A DNA stretch of 64,000 bases, taken from positions 1 through 64,000 of the forward strand of contig QZDW01000018.1 of NCBI GenBank assembly GCA_009917545.1. The letters run 5' to 3'. This DNA is from a bacterium 1XD42-76 (GTDB lineage: Bacteria; Bacillota; Clostridia; Lachnospirales; Lachnospiraceae). The position numbers and the translations under genes were made by a program. A model generated the notes under the pieces. It made no database searches, was not told where the DNA came from, and worked only from the letters and a program-made list of their open reading frames with translations. Below, in pieces: positions 61,940-64,000 of the stretch. The first letter of the stretch is position 1; each line of letters starts with the position of its first letter.

Positions 61940-63880
61940 ATGAGCAATCACCTGAAAAATGTGACGAGCCCTTATCTTTTGCAGCACGCAGAGAACCCTG
62001 TGGACTGGTATCCCTGGTGCGACGAGGCGTTTGAAAAGGCAAGGAGAGAGGATAAACCAGTTTTTCTGAGTATCGGCTACAGCACCTGTCACTGGTGCCA
62101 TGTCATGGCGCATGAAAGCTTTGAGAACAAGACAGTCGCCGAATCGCTTAACCGACATTTCATTTCCATAAAAGTAGACCGCGAAGAGCGTCCGGACATT
62201 GACAGCGTGTACATGTCAGTATGCCAGGCGTTTACCGGAAGCGGCGGCTGGCCTATGAGTATTTTCATGACATGGGATAAAAAACCGTTTTTGGCAGGCA
62301 CATATTTTCCAGTGCAGTCCCGATACGGTATGCCAGGATTTTTGGATTTGCTGAATGCGACAGTGAATCAGTGGAACCGTAAGCGTGAAGAACTTCTGCA
62401 TTCCGCTGATCAAATAATCGCACATCTAAGACAATCGGAATCGTCTCACAGAATGATAGATGACACCGATTTTGTAAAGCAGGCAGTGCAGATGTATTTT
62501 GACAGCTTTGACAACGCACACGGTGGATTTGGTGACGCGCCTAAATTCCCTGTGCCTCATAACCTGTTGTTTTTGATGTTGTACGCGAAGCACGAGGCGG
62601 ATGCGGATGCGCTGGAAATGGCAGAAAAGACGTTGCTGCAAATGCGAAAAGGCGGTATCTTCGATCACATTGGCGGCGGATTTTCCAGATATTCCACGGA
62701 CAGGTATTTTCTTGTGCCGCATTTTGAAAAAATGCTTTATGATAACGCACTGCTGCTCCTGGCCTTTACCGCAGCTTATGCGATGACAAAAAGGCCGGTT
62801 TATCTGGATACGGCTGAAAGAACGGCCCGATATGTGTTCCGTGAAATGACGTCCCCTGACGGTGGATTCTACAGTGCGCAGGACGCTGACAGTGAAGGCA
62901 TGGAAGGGAAGTACTATACGTTCACCTTATCTGAAATACTTAGCGTCCTGGGAAAGGAAGATGGAAAACGGTTTGCAGATGCCTTTGATATCACTGCAGA
63001 TGGTAATTTTGAAGGGGGCAATATTCCGAACCTCTTAAGGAGCAATCGTCTGTGCAATGATTTTGAAACAGAGCTTCGAACCTTGTATAACTATCGAAAA
63101 CAGCGTTTTAAGCTGCATCTTGACGATAAGATCCTGGCTTCCTGGAATTCCATGATGATCGCGGCATTATCCGCACTCTACCGAGTTTCGGGGAACGAGG
63201 AAGCTCTCCAGGCAGCCGTAAAAGCGCAGCAGTTTATTGAAACGAATTTGTGTGATGGCTCCCGCCTTTTTACGAGTTTTCGCGACGGAAACCGTTCACA
63301 AAACAGCTTTTTAGATGATTACGCGTTCTATATCGCCGCCCTGGCAGAGCTGTATCAATCAACCCTGGACACAAAGTATCTGGATCGAGCAGAGCAGTTG
63401 TGTAGTGAAGCAGTCAGGCGTTTTGCTGATCATGATAACGGAGGGTTTTGCCTTGCAGATTCGGGTAGCAGAGAGCTTTTTATAAATCCCAAAGAATCGT
63501 ATGACGGGGCGGTTCCCAGCGGAAACTCGCTCATGGCATATAATTTTGTGAGATTATACCAGATGACGGAAAAAGAAGATTACGGGAAACTTGCCAGAAA
63601 ACAGCTTCAATTTATGGCGTTTCAAGCGCAGGATTACCCCGCAGGGCACAGTATGTTTTTGCTTGCAAAACTGATTTATGAAAATCCACTGAAACATGTT
63701 GTAATTGCCCTCAAAAACCGCTCAGATTTGGAAAAGGTTAAGGGACGGCTTCCCTTGTTAGCGAATATCATTGTGGTTTCAGAATGTAAAGATTACCCGA
63801 TGATTCACGACAGCATGACCTTTTATGTCTGTCAGAATCATGCCTGTCTTGCGCCAACCAATTCCTTAGATGCTTTGTAA
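61940..63880 (+). CDS. DUF255/YyaL-type thioredoxin-fold protein
   Basis: This 646-residue protein begins with the DUF255 thioredoxin-like domain: [18 protein letters not shown] and the redox motif STCHWCHVM, then [15 protein letters not shown]. The rest is an alpha/alpha barrel of the GlcNAc-2-epimerase type ([43 protein letters not shown]). It is related to bacterial YyaL and human SSP411/spermatogenesis-associated 20; the function is not established. GGGAGG lies before the ATG. It is GC-rich like the host backbone. Confidence 0.93.
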   Translation: MSNHLKNVTSPYLLQHAENPVDWYPWCDEAFEKARREDKPVFLSIGYSTCHWCHVMAHESFENKTVAESLNRHFISIKVDREERPDIDSVYMSVCQAFTGSGGWPMSIFMTWDKKPFLAGTYFPVQSRYGMPGFLDLLNATVNQWNRKREELLHSADQIIAHLRQSESSHRMIDDTDFVKQAVQMYFDSFDNAHGGFGDAPKFPVPHNLLFLMLYAKHEADADALEMAEKTLLQMRKGGIFDHIGGGFSRYSTDRYFLVPHFEKMLYDNALLLLAFTAAYAMTKRPVYLDTAERTARYVFREMTSPDGGFYSAQDADSEGMEGKYYTFTLSEILSVLGKEDGKRFADAFDITADGNFEGGNIPNLLRSNRLCNDFETELRTLYNYRKQRFKLHLDDKILASWNSMMIAALSALYRVSGNEEALQAAVKAQQFIETNLCDGSRLFTSFRDGNRSQNSFLDDYAFYIAALAELYQSTLDTKYLDRAEQLCSEAVRRFADHDNGGFCLADSGSRELFINPKESYDGAVPSGNSLMAYNFVRLYQMTEKEDYGKLARKQLQFMAFQAQDYPAGHSMFLLAKLIYENPLKHVVIALKNRSDLEKVKGRLPLLANIIVVSECKDYPMIHDSMTFYVCQNHACLAPTNSLDAL

Positions 63881-63884
63881 TCGC

Positions 63885-63913
63885 TTGACCGTGTATTGAC
63901 AGCATGTTACAAT
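63885..63913 (+). promoter_or_regulatory. sigma-A promoter of next gene
   Basis: TTGACC and TACAAT are 17 bases apart right after the DUF255 gene. A GGAGG at about 63984-63988 with a GTG 8 bases later (63997) suggests a gene starting at the window edge. An ATG at 63944 is also open to the end. Confidence 0.6.
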
Positions 63914-64000
63914 GGCAGTGTAAGGGAAGAAACCGGCGAATATATGGAGACAGGGGCAGAGAAGGAAGAATTCTGTCAGATTGGAGGCATACCAAGTGGA

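Noticed and set aside
1-64000. tRNA, rRNA or riboswitch genes
   Set aside because: I searched by eye for cloverleaf and conserved rRNA or riboswitch words and saw none; a covariance-model scan would be decisive.

Overview
The window looks like a chromosome segment from a Gram-positive, low-redox gut Firmicute, most likely a Lachnospiraceae (Clostridium cluster XIVa type). The basis is the uvrC-hprK-murB-rapZ-whiA-HPr-like gene string, the clostridial agrBD locus, secreted cell-wall-binding-repeat proteins, AGGAGG-type ribosome binding sites and frequent TTG/GTG starts. The host backbone is moderately GC-rich. Several blocks are clearly AT-rich (about 1.9-5.06 kb, 5.8-12.2 kb, 50.4-53.5 kb and 54.7-56.8 kb) and stand out as acquired DNA.

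Left end, 1-12.4 kb: accessory DNA. A partial parA, parB and a small conserved gene form the end of an integrative element. They are followed by an AT-rich OLD-nuclease/UvrD-helicase pair that resembles the Gabija defence system. The nuclease's last ~32 codons sit in another frame. The pair abuts the 3' half of a Tn916-type integrase whose first half is missing. After a terminator comes an orphan 442-aa gene. Next is a cassette (radical SAM, inositol-phosphatase-like, membrane protein, DegT aminotransferase) flanked by ~200-bp direct repeats. Each repeat carries the upstream region and start of a low-molecular-weight phosphatase gene, so this looks like an island inserted at that gene.

Middle, 12.4-50.3 kb: mostly host backbone. 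It holds the intact phosphatase, a KDG kinase, sbcD-sbcC (with an unusually long SbcC), an M20 peptidase, a DUF1846 protein, a lipoprotein of the putative glycoside hydrolase family, and the uvrC-hprK-murB-rapZ-whiA-crh operon. The HPr-like protein has Glu at position 15 but keeps Ser46, so it is Crh-like and regulatory. Then come dnaE, pfkA, an ArsR regulator, dapF, an Lrp regulator and a YjfB-like gene. A complete oligopeptide ABC transporter operon with a built-in S9 peptidase follows, bracketed by two ~100-bp inverted copies of a palindromic MITE-like element. After it lie an SDR, an amidase with a C-terminal SPOR-like region, and a MATE exporter divergent from a MerR-family regulator.

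Right end, 50.4-64 kb: accessory again. It has an alpha/beta hydrolase, an agr quorum-sensing locus (a 38-aa AgrD, AgrB and an AgrC that has lost its 5' end at a decayed IS630-family element), and an AT-rich three-gene operon of a divergent PurM-like protein, an unknown protein and a MazG-like pyrophosphohydrolase. Beyond that is a decayed IS256-family element with an internally deleted IS66 element inside it, marked by a perfect 8-bp target duplication. A secreted cell-wall-binding-repeat protein and a DUF255 thioredoxin-fold protein finish the window, and a promoter at the very end leads into the next gene. The most promising candidates for undescribed biology are the PurM/unknown/MazG trio, the radical SAM/DegT cassette with its repeat-marked insertion site, and the split Gabija-like pair.
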